Below are positions 47,644 through 59,039 of a stretch of 64,000 nucleotides of DNA, piece after piece. The stretch is from assembly GCA_963971285.1 (NCBI GenBank), contig OZ020244.1, forward strand, positions 31,620,001 to 31,684,000. The letters run 5' to 3'. The position numbers and the translations under genes are program-made. Every line of letters starts with the position of its first letter. Position 1 is the first letter of the stretch. Source of the DNA: Astropecten irregularis. Taxonomy: Eukaryota > Echinodermata > Asteroidea > Paxillosida > Astropectinidae. The notes below the pieces were generated by a model, which ran no database searches, had not been told where the DNA came from, and saw only the letters and a list, made by a program, of their open reading frames with translations.

Positions 47644-47694
47644 CTCGTCTTTGACCCGTCTGGTGATCGCTTGTCCTGCGTGTGTCTGGCCCAT
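47644..47694 (-). CDS. Candidate start exon, MGQ N-terminus
   Basis: ATG at 47692-47694 has A at -3 and G at +4. Seventeen codons (MGQTHAGQAITRRVKDE) run to a strong donor, GACGAG|GTAAGA, in phase 0. Glycine at position 2 with THAG following is compatible with N-myristoylation (inference). The DNA upstream (47870-48000) is CpG-rich, as expected near a promoter. It lies in the right orientation to be the first coding exon of the large minus-strand gene. That gene's exon at 30417 needs a phase-1 donor, so at least one unseen exon must lie between, or this is a separate gene. Confidence 0.42.
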
Positions 47695-47869
47695 GTTTTT
47701 TTGTGTGTTCCCTGCGATGGATGGGCATACAGCAGGTCAAACTGGCTAGTCTAATACTACTAGGTACACGGTATTAACACTCCCTTGATCTAGCATATAA
47801 CCTCTCCTTCGGGTACAAGTTATCACTGAATCGAAGCACCAGTAATCAGCCCACTTTATCCCTAGCATT

Positions 47870-48000
47870 AAAGACACGGCAATGAGTCACTACGACACAC
47901 GGCGCGCGTTCGGATCTCTCGATCGGTGTTGCAGTGGTTGATGACAAGCTCAAGACGAGAGAGAGGGGACTGGGGAGGGGGCTTTTTGAGTCGAATGACC
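47870..48000 (-). promoter_or_regulatory. Possible promoter for the MGQ exon
   Basis: CACGGCGCGCGTTCGGATC and TCGATCGG give a local CpG cluster 180-300 bp upstream of the candidate start. No TATA box was recognised. Confidence 0.25.
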
Positions 48001-48756
48001 GGGGAGGGGGTTATGGAATATAAGGGGGGAAGGCGATGGCAAAACCTTTTCTGAACAGAAGCTGATTCAGTCTTGAGGAAAGAGAGAATAAATTATACAT
48101 CAACACTCAAGATCAACTCGCGAGGGTATACCAAAGTACGGCCCAAGATCTGATGAGATATACATGCATGCATGCACCTTATCTTGTTTACCAAGACCCG
48201 GTGAGTTAAATTCCGTCTGGCCACGTATTATACAGGCCCACTCCGTGTGTTTTCCTTTGGTTTTGCGCCAAAATTCATGTGGTAAAACATTTTTGACTTT
48301 GCCACGTGTTTATCACTGTAGATTCAGTGCCTGATCGTTATAGACTCGATAACCGAGCGAAATGTTTACAAATTTACCCTATGCATATTCGAATGAATGG
48401 AATCATAATGACACATTGGTGTCCAATGCTTATACCATACCAACAAAGATAATGGATTTTTCTTTGATCTATGCTATTTGTAGGCATTCCAATCGACAAA
48501 ACACAACATATTTACGTATTTCCTGCAATAAAAAGGGACCTGCAATCTTACCCCTGAACAAAATGGTGTCAGATCAACCTGGTAAACATACAGGCATCAA
48601 AGATGTGATTCGTGAACATTTTGCGATTTAAAATAAACTTTTCACGAATTATGTTATTAGGATGGTGGGTTCCAAATACAGAAGTCAAACGTTCGACCGC
48701 AATTTTGTAATGAGATAGATTTGACGGAACTTATATACGATAGACTCAGATTTTGT

Positions 48757-49113
48757 TTAAAGGTTGTATCATACTTTGGTTTTTATCAATGATATACAGA
48801 TTCATGGGCAAAAATATAAAGACATATACACTTACAGTCATCTGTGAAAATTTCAGTCCCCTTTTTGAGAAAACAGTGAAAAACAGCCATGGTTATGATT
48901 TCTTAAGTAAGTTCCCCTTTTATTTTTGATCTTTTAAAAGATCAAAAAGATGTTCGGTCGTTGTTTTACTAATGTCTGGATAAATAAACCATTTCAGGCT
49001 GAAACATTTAACGGTATGTTTCTACCACCACCATCTTCATACCCTGTAAGTTATACGTAAATCTGTGAACATTTCTGTTCTGGGTTCTTACCAAAGTATG
49101 ATACAACCTTTAA
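48757..49113 (+). mobile_element. M1 element
   Basis: TTAA on both sides (48757-48760, 49110-49113). GATCTTTTAAAAGATC and the CACCACCATCTTCATACC block are intact. Confidence 0.94.
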
Positions 49114-49380
49114 CATCAAACGTCTAAATGACATAATTGAGATATTATAATTATTGAAGGAGATAATGGTTTTTCCATATTGAGACCGACACTATAACAC
49201 TCCGACTGTGCGAGAATTAAATGACTTAATAACCGATCCTTAGCACTACCAAAGCCATGGCTGGGTTCAAGCTCGTCAAGTCTAGCATTACCCCCAACAG
49301 GAAATCCCACTCAGATTATGTGCAGTGTAGAATATCAAGACTAATCACCTGAGTTCCCCCTACTGGTGAAGTTACCATCA

Positions 49381-49607
49381 GGGGCCAAATTTCATAGAGC
49401 TGCTTAGGACAAAAAATTGCTTAGCACAAAAATAGCTTGCCCAAAAAATTCCATTTTCATTCATGGGCAGCGAACAACAGTCAAAGACCAATTGCAAGTG
49501 ATACACAACACATGGAAATTTGGTTGATAATCCTGTTTTTACTAAGACTGAAATGTCAGGCTTAGCGAGTTTATTTGTGCTAAGCAGCTCTATGAAATTG
49601 GCCCCCA
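49381..49607. mobile_element. M3 element
   Basis: GGGGCCAAATTTCATAGAGC at the left and CTCTATGAAATTGGCCCCC at the right. It lacks the CAAACCACC segment. Confidence 0.9.
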
Positions 49608-49909
49608 GACCTGCAGTCCACCGAGTCGAATCAGGGCGTCCTGTTGACGGATCAGGTATACATTCAAAATACAGATCGTTTGCCAAGATCTAGCATGGCC
49701 TGTATGCAGAGGCAGAGACATTTTGTTATCTTGGATGTTTCATCAATAACCGCACCAGACAGGAATTCCATTTCTCTCAAGTTATACTGAGTGAACACAG
49801 GTGATCGAATGGAGGAACTAGCAATCATTGTGTTATCGTGCATGCTTTAGCGAAAGCTATGCAACAACAAAAACATCGGCTGAATATAATATACACTCTT
49901 CGACTTTGC

Positions 49910-50249
49910 TTAAAGGAAGTATCATACTTTCGTAAGAAACCAAAACAGAAATGTTCACAGATTTATGCCTATGTATAGCTTACAGGGTATGGAGATGGTG
50001 GTGGTAGAAAAATACCGTTAAAATTAGTAAAACAACGACCGAAAATCTTTTTTTATCTTTTAAAAGATCAAAAATAAAAGAGAAAAGACTTAAGAAATAC
50101 TGTGGCTGTTTTTCACTGTTTTCTCAAAAAGTGGGCACCGTATGGGACTGAAATTTTCACAGATGACTGCTCCTGTATATCTGTCTTGATATTTTTGCCC
50201 ATGAATCTGTATTTCTTTGATAAAAACCAAAGTATGATATTACCTTTAA
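49910..50249 (-). mobile_element. M1 element
   Basis: TTAA on both sides, with ends AGGAAGTATCATACTTTCG and CCAAAGTATGATATTACCT. It is followed after 17 bp by an M2 element. Confidence 0.94.
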
Positions 50250-50266
50250 TCTGAAGAATAAAATGG

Positions 50267-50617
50267 TTAAAGGTATAATACATGATTGGTAAAGGTCATA
50301 GAGCAGCACTCACACTTTGTCTGGATCCAGCATGTACATGAAATTAGTATGCCTGTGAACATTTGAGCTCAATCGGACATCTGAGTCATGAGAAAATAGC
50401 GAAAACTTGACTCAAATTTCTGATAAAACATAAAGAATGGTTTTGATCTTACTCCGAGATCAAAATAGTTTTTGGGGCCTTGTTTTTACTCATTTCTGGA
50501 TAAATACACCATTTCAAGCGGGTGATATGTTTCTACCAGCACCATCTTCATACCCTGAAAGTTATACATGAATCTGTTAACATTTCAATGTTTGGGTATG
50601 TTACCTATACACCTTGA
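50267..50617. mobile_element. M2 element
   Basis: TTAAAGGTATAATACATGATTGG at the left; GAGCTCAATCGGACATCTG and GGATAAATACACCATTTCA inside. The right half carries M1-like CACCATCTTCATACCCTG, so it is the mirror of the 14313 chimera. Confidence 0.85.
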
Positions 50618-51379
50618 AAATATAAACATACTTTTGGTATGCGTGGTAATGTTTGTAAAGTGTGACATTATTGGAATGCAGTGAGGATCGGATCCGTGAG
50701 AAAACGGCGCTGGCTGTAATTTTTATTTTTTTTTAAGAAATGATAATTATGTAGACCTTGCAGACTTCAACCTGAATAATGATAGGTGGGCGTTTTGTGA
50801 CCCCTGGAGACCAAAGCGCATAGGCCTACGCTACATCTTGATGTGGAATCTCGATTTTTTTTAATGAACTGGAAATTAGGCCTTCCTGATGGGTGCATGT
50901 GGAAATAATCATTTATCTTTTATGCTCGTATAATGAGTGACTTTTCTGCTCATCTATCGCGAGCATTTCTTTACAAATTTGGAAGAATTTGCCCTGATGA
51001 TTTTGATCATGTTTATGCTATTTACAAACCGATCAAGACAATTGTTAAGTGACACTTGTGAAACTTGAATGCTTCCTCATGGTTGTGATGGTATGGTTAA
51101 TCTCAGCACGATAACTGTATCTGACTTGAAAGGAAAACATTTATATACTGGACACCTTGATCCTTGAATGATAAATTGAATGTTATGCTATATAATCACA
51201 CTGCCAGTAATAATGGACTTTGCTGAAACATAACAAGTGTACCTGACTGCACTCCTCGGTTGAGGGCGCTTTTTAGGACGACAAACTACAAACCAAAGCC
51301 GCGTGGTCTCTTTTCGAAACTTCCGTTTCGGCTCTTTGGCTTCATCACCGTTTCGTGCTTCCACTCTACAAAATGAACA
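50618..51379. other. No gene seen
   Basis: AT-rich, with no family or exon recognised. Confidence 0.4.
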
Positions 51380-51621
51380 GGGGATAATTTCATAGAGCTG
51401 CTTAGCACAAAAATTAGCAAAGCATGATTTTTCTGTCTAATAAAAACAGGATTAACAACCAAATGTCCATGTGTTGTGTATCACTTGCAAATTGTTCTTT
51501 GGCTGTTGTTCGCTGACCACGAATATCAAATCGAATTTTCAATGGTGGTTTGTTTTATTGGACAAACCAATTTTGTGCAAAGCAATTTTTTGTGCTAAGC
51601 AGCTCTATGAAATTGGCCCTG
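51380..51621. mobile_element. M3 element, reverse orientation
   Basis: GGGATAATTTCATAGAGCTG at the left and CTCTATGAAATTGGCCCT at the right. The interior is reversed relative to 45663 (GGCTGTTGTTCGCTGACC, AATGGTGGTTTGTTTTATTG). Confidence 0.9.
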
Positions 51622-51889
51622 GTGCTTGGTAGCGGTTTCAAACTACAGTAGATACTGAAAACGGTACTTGAACGGGACTTCGGAGAAAAGATCACTCTTT
51701 TTTGCGCAAAATTCATATCTTTTTTTATTCTTAAAAAACTGGGTTGTCCTAGACTTTGATAAATTGTGATGTGGTCTCATTTATCCAGCTTCTACCCAAG
51801 TGCAACACGCGCTTTATAATTTTCGTCTAGATCAATAGCGCTCCTAGCTCTATCAGTGATTTTTCCTCTTCATTTTTTCATGCTGTCAA

Positions 51890-52606
51890 TTAAAGGTACT
51901 ATCATACTTTGGGAGCATACCGAAACAGAAATATTCACCGATTTACCTATAACTTATACAAGGTATGAAGATGGTGATGGTAGAAACATACCGTTATTTT
52001 TGTTTCTGCCTGAAATGCTTTATTTATCAAGAAAAGAGTAAAACCAGTGACCCAAATTATTTTTGATCTTGAAAAGATAAAAAATAAAAGAGAAAAGACT
52101 TCAGGGATGGTACAGAAATGGTTTTTGCGACAAAACCATTGCTGACAGTGAAAGCACATTATGTAATCCATCATTATACCTCAACTGACAAACCTGTAGA
52201 AGTTTGAGGTCAATCTGGGTCACGAGAAAATAGTGAAAACCCGTTTACACATTTCAACGATATTATGCGTTCATAATAAAACGATTCGAAGCGATTTACT
52301 CCAATCGGAAAATAGTTTCATTTCTCAACGAATATGGCATTTCAGACAAAAACATTTCACGGAATGTTTTCTCATATCATCACCATTGTGTAAGTTTTAT
52401 GTGAATCTATGATCTTGAAGTGTATTTTGTCTTTCCAATTCTGTACCATCCCTTGATACTGTGGCCGTTTTGCACTATTTTCTCAAAAGGTGGACACCAC
52501 ATGGGACTGAAATTTTCACAGATGACTAATACTGTATCTTCCTTGATATTTTTGCCCATGAATTTGTATTTCTTTGACAAAAAACAAAGTATGATATTAC
52601 CTTTAA
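51890..52606 (-). mobile_element. M1 element split by another MITE
   Basis: TTAA on both sides (51890-51893, 52603-52606). The element breaks at GAGAAAAGACTT and resumes at GATACTGTGGCCGTTTTGC. The 350-bp insert has its own inverted ends. Confidence 0.92.
52100..52456. mobile_element. GGGATGGTACAGAA MITE nested in M1
   Basis: The inverted ends GGGATGGTACAGAA and TTCTGTACCATCCC are perfect over 14 bp. They are flanked by TTCA and TTGA, while intact M1 copies have TTAA at this point (GACTTAAGAAATACTG), so a TTAA target that later mutated on both sides is likely. The interior shares M2 words (CACGAGAAAATAGTGAAAAC). Confidence 0.85.
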
Positions 52607-52857
52607 GTCAAAGTAAATTAAAACTCATCTTTAGAGCATCTAAAAATAGCGTCTTTCACAGTGCGTCATGTTTTATTTTTAACAGTGGCACACGGTACTT
52701 TGACCAAGGCCGCTTGTCCGAATTCATTGCCATTGCGGACATACCTCGTTTGTCGTGTCTTGAAACCCGCGTGACCTAATCAGCAAAATCTTAAAGATTC
52801 AATTTTACATCTAGATTCAAAAGGGTCATCGTGGAATCTTCAGGTCAAAGTACTAGA

Positions 52858-53456
52858 CAAGGGGGGTTTCCTCGGCTACGGCTCCCGCTCCGGCTCCATT
52901 TCGCGAATCCATTCTTATAAATAACGGGTTTCAAAATAGAGGCTTTTGGTTGCGGTTCGGAATTAGAAGTACCAGATTATTTGGTATACGAAAAAGGAAT
53001 CAAAGGCAAGAATACTTTGGTTTTTATCAAAGAAATGCAGATTCATGGGCAAAAATATCAAGACAGATACAATAACAGTCATCTGTGAAAATTTCAGTCC
53101 GGGGCATACGGTGCCACTTTTTGAGAAAACAGTGAGAAACGTCAACAGTATTTCTCAATAAGTATATTTTCTCTTTTATTTTTGATCTAGATCAAAAATG
53201 ATTTGGGCACTGGGTTTACTCTTTTCTGGACCGTAAATACAGCATTTCAGGCAGAAAAATGTTAACGGTATGTTTCTACCGTATCTTTATACCCTGTAAG
53301 TTATAGGTAAGTATGTTAAGATTTCTGTTTCGGTATATGGTACCAAAGTATGATACTACCTTTAAGCTTCAATGTAAATCCATAACCTATATTTTCAGCA
53401 TGGATGGCAGAGACGAAGCCGGAGCCTCAGCCTGAGCCGAGGTTTGGAAAAGGCCC
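52858..53456. mobile_element. M7 element interrupted by M1
   Basis: The left part (GGCTCCATTTCGCGAATCCA, TCAAAATAGAGGCTTTTGG) and right part (AGCTTCAATGTAAATCC, TTTTCAGCATGGATGGC, GCCTCAGCCTGAGCC) match 43440-43719, with an M1 copy between them. Confidence 0.85.
53001..53365 (+). mobile_element. M1 element nested in M7
   Basis: The right TTAA is at 53362-53365 with CAAAGTATGATACTACCT. The left end is decayed (AAGGCAAGAATACTTTGG). Confidence 0.9.
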
Positions 53457-53599
53457 TATGTAGGCCTATGCCTATTTTGTTCATTATCATTCCCCTTTAC
53501 AGACTGCCGTCAAGAGGATATGGTCTGGAACTCGGTCAAAATCTCTCCTAGATTCACCAGGGATGTCGGTCACTCTCAAGCAATGGTGTCCTTTCACAC

Positions 53600-53695
53600 G
53601 ATGATACTATTGTAAGATAAGATTTCGCAACCGTGAGAGAATATTTTCTCAATGGCTGAGAGTTTTTTTGACGTCGTGTGAAAAGGCCTTTAGGA
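53600..53695. repeat. Short inverted repeat
   Basis: CCTTTCACACGATG at the left is matched by CGTCGTGTGAAAAGGCC at the right; a stem-loop-like remnant of a small MITE. Confidence 0.55.
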
Positions 53696-53989
53696 GCAAA
53701 AACAGACGAGGAAAGAAAAAATAAGTTTTTCGCTTGCGAAATTCATGGTCAATTACAACATGAAATCGCACCATAAAATCAGAGTCCGTATCCTCGTTCG
53801 CAACACGGTCTGGCCAGGAGCTGCAGGGCCCGATTGGCCCAAGGTATCCTAGTCCCAAGGTTCCGATCGTCCGGATGTTTTATACTAATAGCCCCAAGGT
53901 GTGGTATTAAATCGAAGGGGTCATATTACTCTGAAAATAGAACACGGTTATGGACTATAATGGAGAGTCTCTATGGTCCAATGCGTCGT

Positions 53990-54460
53990 AATAAGGTTTA
54001 ATGGTCTAAAATCCCCAGTGATGATATTCCGAATGGACACTAGTGAGGCTCAACAGTCGGAACCGACAATGATGAGGTTCGAGAGACCAAAACTGAGGTA
54101 AGGTCGACAATGAGGCCTTGATACTCTGAATCGACAATGAGGATCCATGGTCCGAATCGGCATTGAAGAGCTAGAGGTTCGACACTCCAAAACCGTGTTC
54201 GGTGGTCCAAGTTGACAATGAAGTTCCGACAGTCCGTTCGTGGTTCGAATCGACAATGAGTTTCTACAGTCCAAAACGGAGTTCCGATGGTCCGAACCGA
54301 CATTGAGATTCGACACTCCGAAACGAAAGCTCCGATTGTTCGGATCGACAATGAGGTTCGAAAATCCAAAATGGTGGTCCTAAGTCCCAATCAACAAATC
54401 AGTTATACAATATACTCTGAATCGACAATGATGGGGTTCGAAGGTTCAGAAATACAAAAG
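53990..54460. repeat. Degenerate GACAATGAGG minisatellite
   Basis: The words TCGACAATGAGG, GACATTGAG and TCCGAACCGACA recur at irregular spacing (about 26 to 75 bp) with AGTCCAAAAC and GACACTCCGAAAC words in between. Open frames on the minus strand here (54040-54390) translate the repeat and are not called. Confidence 0.75.
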
Positions 54461-54640
54461 GACCGTCACGGAGGCCAGTCCACCGGATCGACAGTGCTTT
54501 TTATAGTCCTTATACACTGCAAGTTTGGGCAATCGAAGCTTGTCTTCTTCTTTTCTGGACGGAGTCTTCGGACCATTTGGTGTTTCCGAAGTTCTATGAA
54601 CCTTCGGACAAAACTTTCAAATTATTCAACCTTGATGACC

Positions 54641-54788
54641 TTAAAGGTAGTATCATGCTTTGGTAAGAGACCAAAACAGAAATGTTCACAGATTTTCACA
54701 GATGAATGTTAACTGTATCTTCCTTAATATTTTTGCCCATAAATCTGCATTTCTTCGACAAAAACCCAAAGTATGATATTACCTTTAA
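54641..54788 (-). mobile_element. M1 element, internally deleted
   Basis: TTAA on both sides, only 148 bp. Both ends remain (AGGTAGTATCATGCTTTGG, CCAAAGTATGATATTACCT) and the middle is lost after ACAGATTTTCACAGATGAA. The junction is at an ACAGAT repeat shared by the two halves, suggesting a short-homology deletion. Confidence 0.93.
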
Positions 54789-55138
54789 TTTACCGTACGA
54801 CGGTATACGTCAGGACTTTAACTTCAAATGTTCGGAATAACAAACTTGAAGTAAACCTTCGGTGTGATGTCAAAACCTTTACGGAACTTTCGAACTGTAC
54901 TAAGCAGAGTGACGCCGGTATGCTTACGTGGGAGCATGTTATAATTCTAAGCACAGTACACAGTGTCAAAGAGACAATCAATGAGCGCCCATGCTTGACA
55001 GTATTAGCACATCGGTTTCCTGACTAAAAACGGTACGGTATTCCGAAGGTCGATGCTTCGAATCCAGCTCTAGTCAATTTTTCTTAGTTCAGTTTTCAAT
55101 GACTTAAAGTATAGTTATTTGATGATTAAAAGTCTCTT

Positions 55139-55166
55139 TTTGGGGGGGGGGGGGGGTGGGGGGGAA
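55139..55166 (+). repeat. Poly-G run
   Basis: Two G runs separated by a T, with about 20 G in total. Confidence 0.95.
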
Positions 55167-55626
55167 ATTGGCTCCTCAAACTCTTGTCAAACTGAATGTG
55201 CGCACGAGAGGGCGACCCGTCCAGTCAATTATTGTGACCTTGCAAAGATGTATAACTCGTGAGTGAGTCAGTCCTTGGAGCAAGCTGTCCTTTAAATCCC
55301 GTGGGTCGTGTTGGGGATAGTTTGACGGTCGAGTTCATCCACCCCGTGCATTGCTAATATGATGCACCGGAACGTGCGGCTCGGCTGACCCGCACCACTT
55401 CCCCCTGCCCTCGAGACGAGACGGACCCGCGATACAGATCACTGATTATGGCCAAGACCGTTCTATCTTCTGGAAACCAAAGCCATGCATGCAACAGCCT
55501 ATGGTCTAGCGAGAACACACCAGTATAACGGAGACGTGATTGGAGTAAAGTTTGATTATATTAATCGTCCTTCCATTGGTGTGATTTGCACTTAGCAGAA
55601 ATTATCGGCTATTGTACTGCATCTCT

Positions 55627-55876
55627 GGGGCCAATTTCGTAAAGCTGCTTAAGCACCAAAACTTGCGTAAGCACCAAAAAACCTTGATAAATAAAAATCA
55701 ATTTGCCACCAGCCAATACACCTTGTGAATGTTATGCTCAGCAAACAGTGACCGAATCAAGTCAAATGCAGTAAACATCACATGAAAATTTGTTTGGTTA
55801 TCCCGTTTGATCAAGGAAGAGTTTCATGCTTAAAGCAATTTGTTTGTGCTTAAGCAGCTCTATGAAATTGGCCCCT
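55627..55876. mobile_element. M3 element, CTTAAGCA subfamily
   Basis: GGGGCCAATTTCGTAAAGCT at the left and CTCTATGAAATTGGCCCC at the right, with GCTTAAGCACCAAAACTTGC inside, as in 31296. Confidence 0.9.
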
Positions 55877-55939
55877 GGTTGGTGTTGTTCGCCTGAGTTT
55901 AGTTGATATTGAAGGAATCACTGCGGGAAGGTCGACACC

Positions 55940-56096
55940 TGAGCCCAAGTACAAAGAATAAACTTCTGAAACCTGCTCATCAACCAAAATAATGCCCTGA
56001 AATAATTATATGAAATGCTCAGAGCTATAGGGCCTTTAAGAGAGATCCTGCTAGGATCGAAACGCCATAATATAGGCCCTCCTGACTCGGGACAAT
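55940..56096. mobile_element. M6 element
   Basis: ACCTGCTCATCAACCAAAAT, GAGATCCTGCTAGGATCGAA and AGGCCCTCCTGACTC in M6 order. Confidence 0.82.
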
Positions 56097-56100
56097 TTTG

Positions 56101-56199
56101 TTCCGTTCCTATCCGTTCTAATCCGTTCCGATCCATTCCGATCCGTTCCGATCTATTATGATCCGTTCCGATACGTTCCGATCCGTTATGTTACGTTCG
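56101..56199. repeat. 10-bp minisatellite, TCCGATCCGT
   Basis: About ten units of ATCCGTTCCG with scattered changes (ATCTATTATG, ATACGTTCCG). It begins directly at the right edge of the M6 element. Confidence 0.9.
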
Positions 56200-57717
56200 T
56201 TTTTGCTCCTTAAATGTTAAACCTGGAACTCACAATGGGCTTAAAGGTTTGGCATCGCCCACTTAAAAAAGAAATACTTTACCCACTTCGCCATTTCCTT
56301 TACATTAATCATAATGACTCAGTACGACTTCCCCCTTTCAATAGAGTTGCTCCTCCCCCTGACCGCTAACCATGGTATGGATGGGATGGCGCAATTTCAC
56401 GCGGTACTGCTTTAATTACGATTGCGTGTTAGTTTAATACCCAGTCCACCTGTGTCGCTGATCACTTGTCCTTTAAATTTCACTTCAGTTTACCACATTT
56501 CCAAATGAATTTGTAAAAAAGCAGGAATGTTTCTCGCTGTTATACAGCAGCGTGCGGAATCACGTACGCTTTCTCTTTGGGTAATTTGGTGAACACCGCC
56601 ACTCAAGTGCGTGTCCATTAAAGATGAACAGACCGTGTTTTTCCTGTGTCGAGTTTATAATGACTACTGTTAGATTTTAGAAGTTAAGGGCTTCCGGAAA
56701 TGTGATAGCCCTTATCTCCCTGTAAAAGATTTCACAAGCTGAAGGTCAAGCTTAGTAACACTGTGAACAAAAATCTACGTCAATTACGAATTAAATATAA
56801 AACAGTGAAATCAAACAGCATGAAAATGGCTTGTAATAAATGATTAACGATCAAAAATGAGTTTTCCAAGTGATTTTATCCTTCCTCTTCCTGTGATGTT
56901 TAATTTCAAGAAATGACAGATGTCAAACGTTGATGAAGTTTTTACACTTCGTCATTGTCCCTGTGCCGTGTCAGTGATAAGGGCTGGTTGATGTTTTAAT
57001 TACAACTTGACGGACACCGTGTTTCGGTTGGCCGGTGCTTCCGTCAAAAAGTGACATGTCGATGATGAAATCAAGTCCCAAACTGAGTAGCAATCATGAA
57101 GAAGATGGGCATGAAAAAACTTATCGAGGGACGTGTAATGGCAAGTATGAATTTGGGCACGACCTCCTATTTTTCGTGAAACAAAATGGGAACATTTTTG
57201 TTGAGATTTTTCTCAAAATGATTATAAATGTGGCAAACAATTCACAGGTGTGAAAATTGCAAAAGAATTAATAGATTTGGTTAAACTGGGTGCAGTTGGA
57301 GTCGGGGTTGTAACCCTAAACCCCCTCTGGATCTGCCATCGACACTCTGAGTTCTTTGGTCATCCAAACAGGTGTATGGAGCAATTGTCAAGAAGAATTT
57401 AGGTATGAAGTGTTTCATGGGCGTAGATCCCCGGGGGGCTAGGGGGTTGTACCCTCCCCCCCTAGGTTTTCACTTTTTATGTATATAAAAAATGATTTTG
57501 TGCACAAACGTATATGGAAGTACATCCTAGCTACAAGATCAACCCCCCCCCCCCCCCCCCCCCCCAGGTCTCAAGACGTGTCTACACTACTGAAGTGGTT
57601 TGTGAAATCAAGGGCTCGGAGAACAAACCTGGTTAGGACGCCCTCTCGTGATTATAACCTGCATTGGACAGAAGCATATAATTATTAATTAGCTGCAAGC
57701 AAAAGTCACTTTATATA
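56200..57717. other. Repeat-poor stretch upstream of TES
   Basis: No MITE family is recognised from about 56200 to 57400. GATA-type words (CCCTTATCTCCC, GTGATAAGGGC) and AATGACAGATGTCAAACG occur near 56700-56990. A plus-strand frame (57050-57253, MSMMKSSPKLSSNHEEDGHE) has a plausible start, but only a weak GTATGA donor and no known family. It could be an enhancer region or an unrecognised exon. A C-run lies at 57542-57566. Confidence 0.3.
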
Positions 57718-57875
57718 AAAGTCAATACAAGTAATAAACTGCTGCAAACTGCTCATCAGCCAAAATGACCTGAAATATATCAAATGCTTAAAGTTAGGAG
57801 GGCCTGACGCGTTTCAAAGATCCTGTTAGGATCGAAACGCGTCAGGCCCTCCTAACTTTAAGCATTTGATATAAA
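57718..57875. mobile_element. M6 element with long perfect hairpin
   Basis: GTCAATACAAGTAATAAACT leads into two arms of about 34 bp (CAAATGCTTAAAGTTAGGAG and its complement CTCCTAACTTTAAGCATTTG at the outer ends) around GATCCTGTTAGGATC. The arms are almost mismatch-free, so this copy is young or was duplicated in place. Confidence 0.9.
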
Positions 57876-58251
57876 AGTGTTTGGCATTGAACAGTTGCCC
57901 AGGATTTATCATTGTGCTCCACACTCTGAGACGCCGCGGAGACCTCGCAAATGCTATACACCGAATCGTCCCAAGCTCTTCCAAGAAACTTGGACATTGG
58001 CGGTTGCCTTCAAAGCTGGCAGCTTTCTGCACACCTCAATAGAAGTAAAGTGCCGCCGCCAAACTTAAAAATAGCCATCTTCAGTAGAGCCATAATAATC
58101 GTATTTGAAGGTTTTTCTGGTTTGGGATTGTTGTCTGCACATCAGTACAAACAAAAACGCCGTCTTTGCAACTGTACAAAGAAAGAATCTTTGTTTAGAC
58201 CTTCAGGGTTGTGGAGGCACCAATGGGTGAACAAATTAAACAGAATAAAAA

Positions 58252-58412
58252 AACCAATACAAGTAATAATAAACTGCTGCAAAGTGCTCATCAGACAAAA
58301 TAATGACCTGAAATGAATGCTTGGAGTTAAGGCTTTTGACCTCATGGTTTAGCCTTCTATAAAGATCCTGCTAGAATTGAAACACGTCAGACCCTCCTAA
58401 CTCCAAACAAAA
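58252..58412. mobile_element. M6 element
   Basis: CCAATACAAGTAATAATAAA, AAAGTGCTCATCAGACAAAA, AGATCCTGCTAGAATTGAAA and AGACCCTCCTAACTCCAA follow M6 order. Confidence 0.85.
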
Positions 58413-59039
58413 TGAAAGATCAAATGGACCGAAACGGCTCAGGCGGACAATTTACTAATGAGGTATCAAAAGGAATCCTCGGCTTTGATGCAGCGGTGTA
58501 GGCTAGGGATTGGAACTGTGAAAACATGTCAGACAATCGGATAATGACGGTAACACCGCAATTAGGACTCCAATTAAAGTTATTGGTGATGACTGTTTCC
58601 GTAAACATACCAGTAAACCCATGTAACAAAGGCCAAACCACAATAATATTGTTATACACCATGAAAGAAGGCAATGACATAGGCCCATAGGCCTATACTG
58701 CAATAAATGGTTATAATTATATGGTTCTTTGAAGTCTACAGAGGAAGTTTAATTCAGTCACGCTACTTGAATAGGGTCAATACTTTACATGGATAATCTA
58801 TAAAGCGTTCATAGTTCCTTCTGGCCTCTAGAGTTAAAATTTGATTTTCCAATATTTTGCAAATTTGGCTTATTAATTATTTCCTACCCATTATTGTGTA
58901 ACTGGCCTTGCATCTTTCCAAGCACCACGATTACATTATTTGATAAAACCAGGATCCCTTATTGCCACCTCTACCGCAATTATATTCAGATGGGATCAGA
59001 ATGAAACCTAATCATATCATTATTTACTGAGATTTGACA
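58413..59039. other. No feature seen
   Basis: I see no exon or repeat family. It is the proximal upstream region of the TES start exon. Confidence 0.4.

Noticed and set aside
54040..54390. 116-codon minus-strand frame
   Set aside because: It is a translation of a degenerate minisatellite.
57035..57253. Plus-strand frame starting MSMMKSSPKLSS
   Set aside because: The start looks plausible, but the only donor is weak and the 3' half is AT-rich random-looking sequence.
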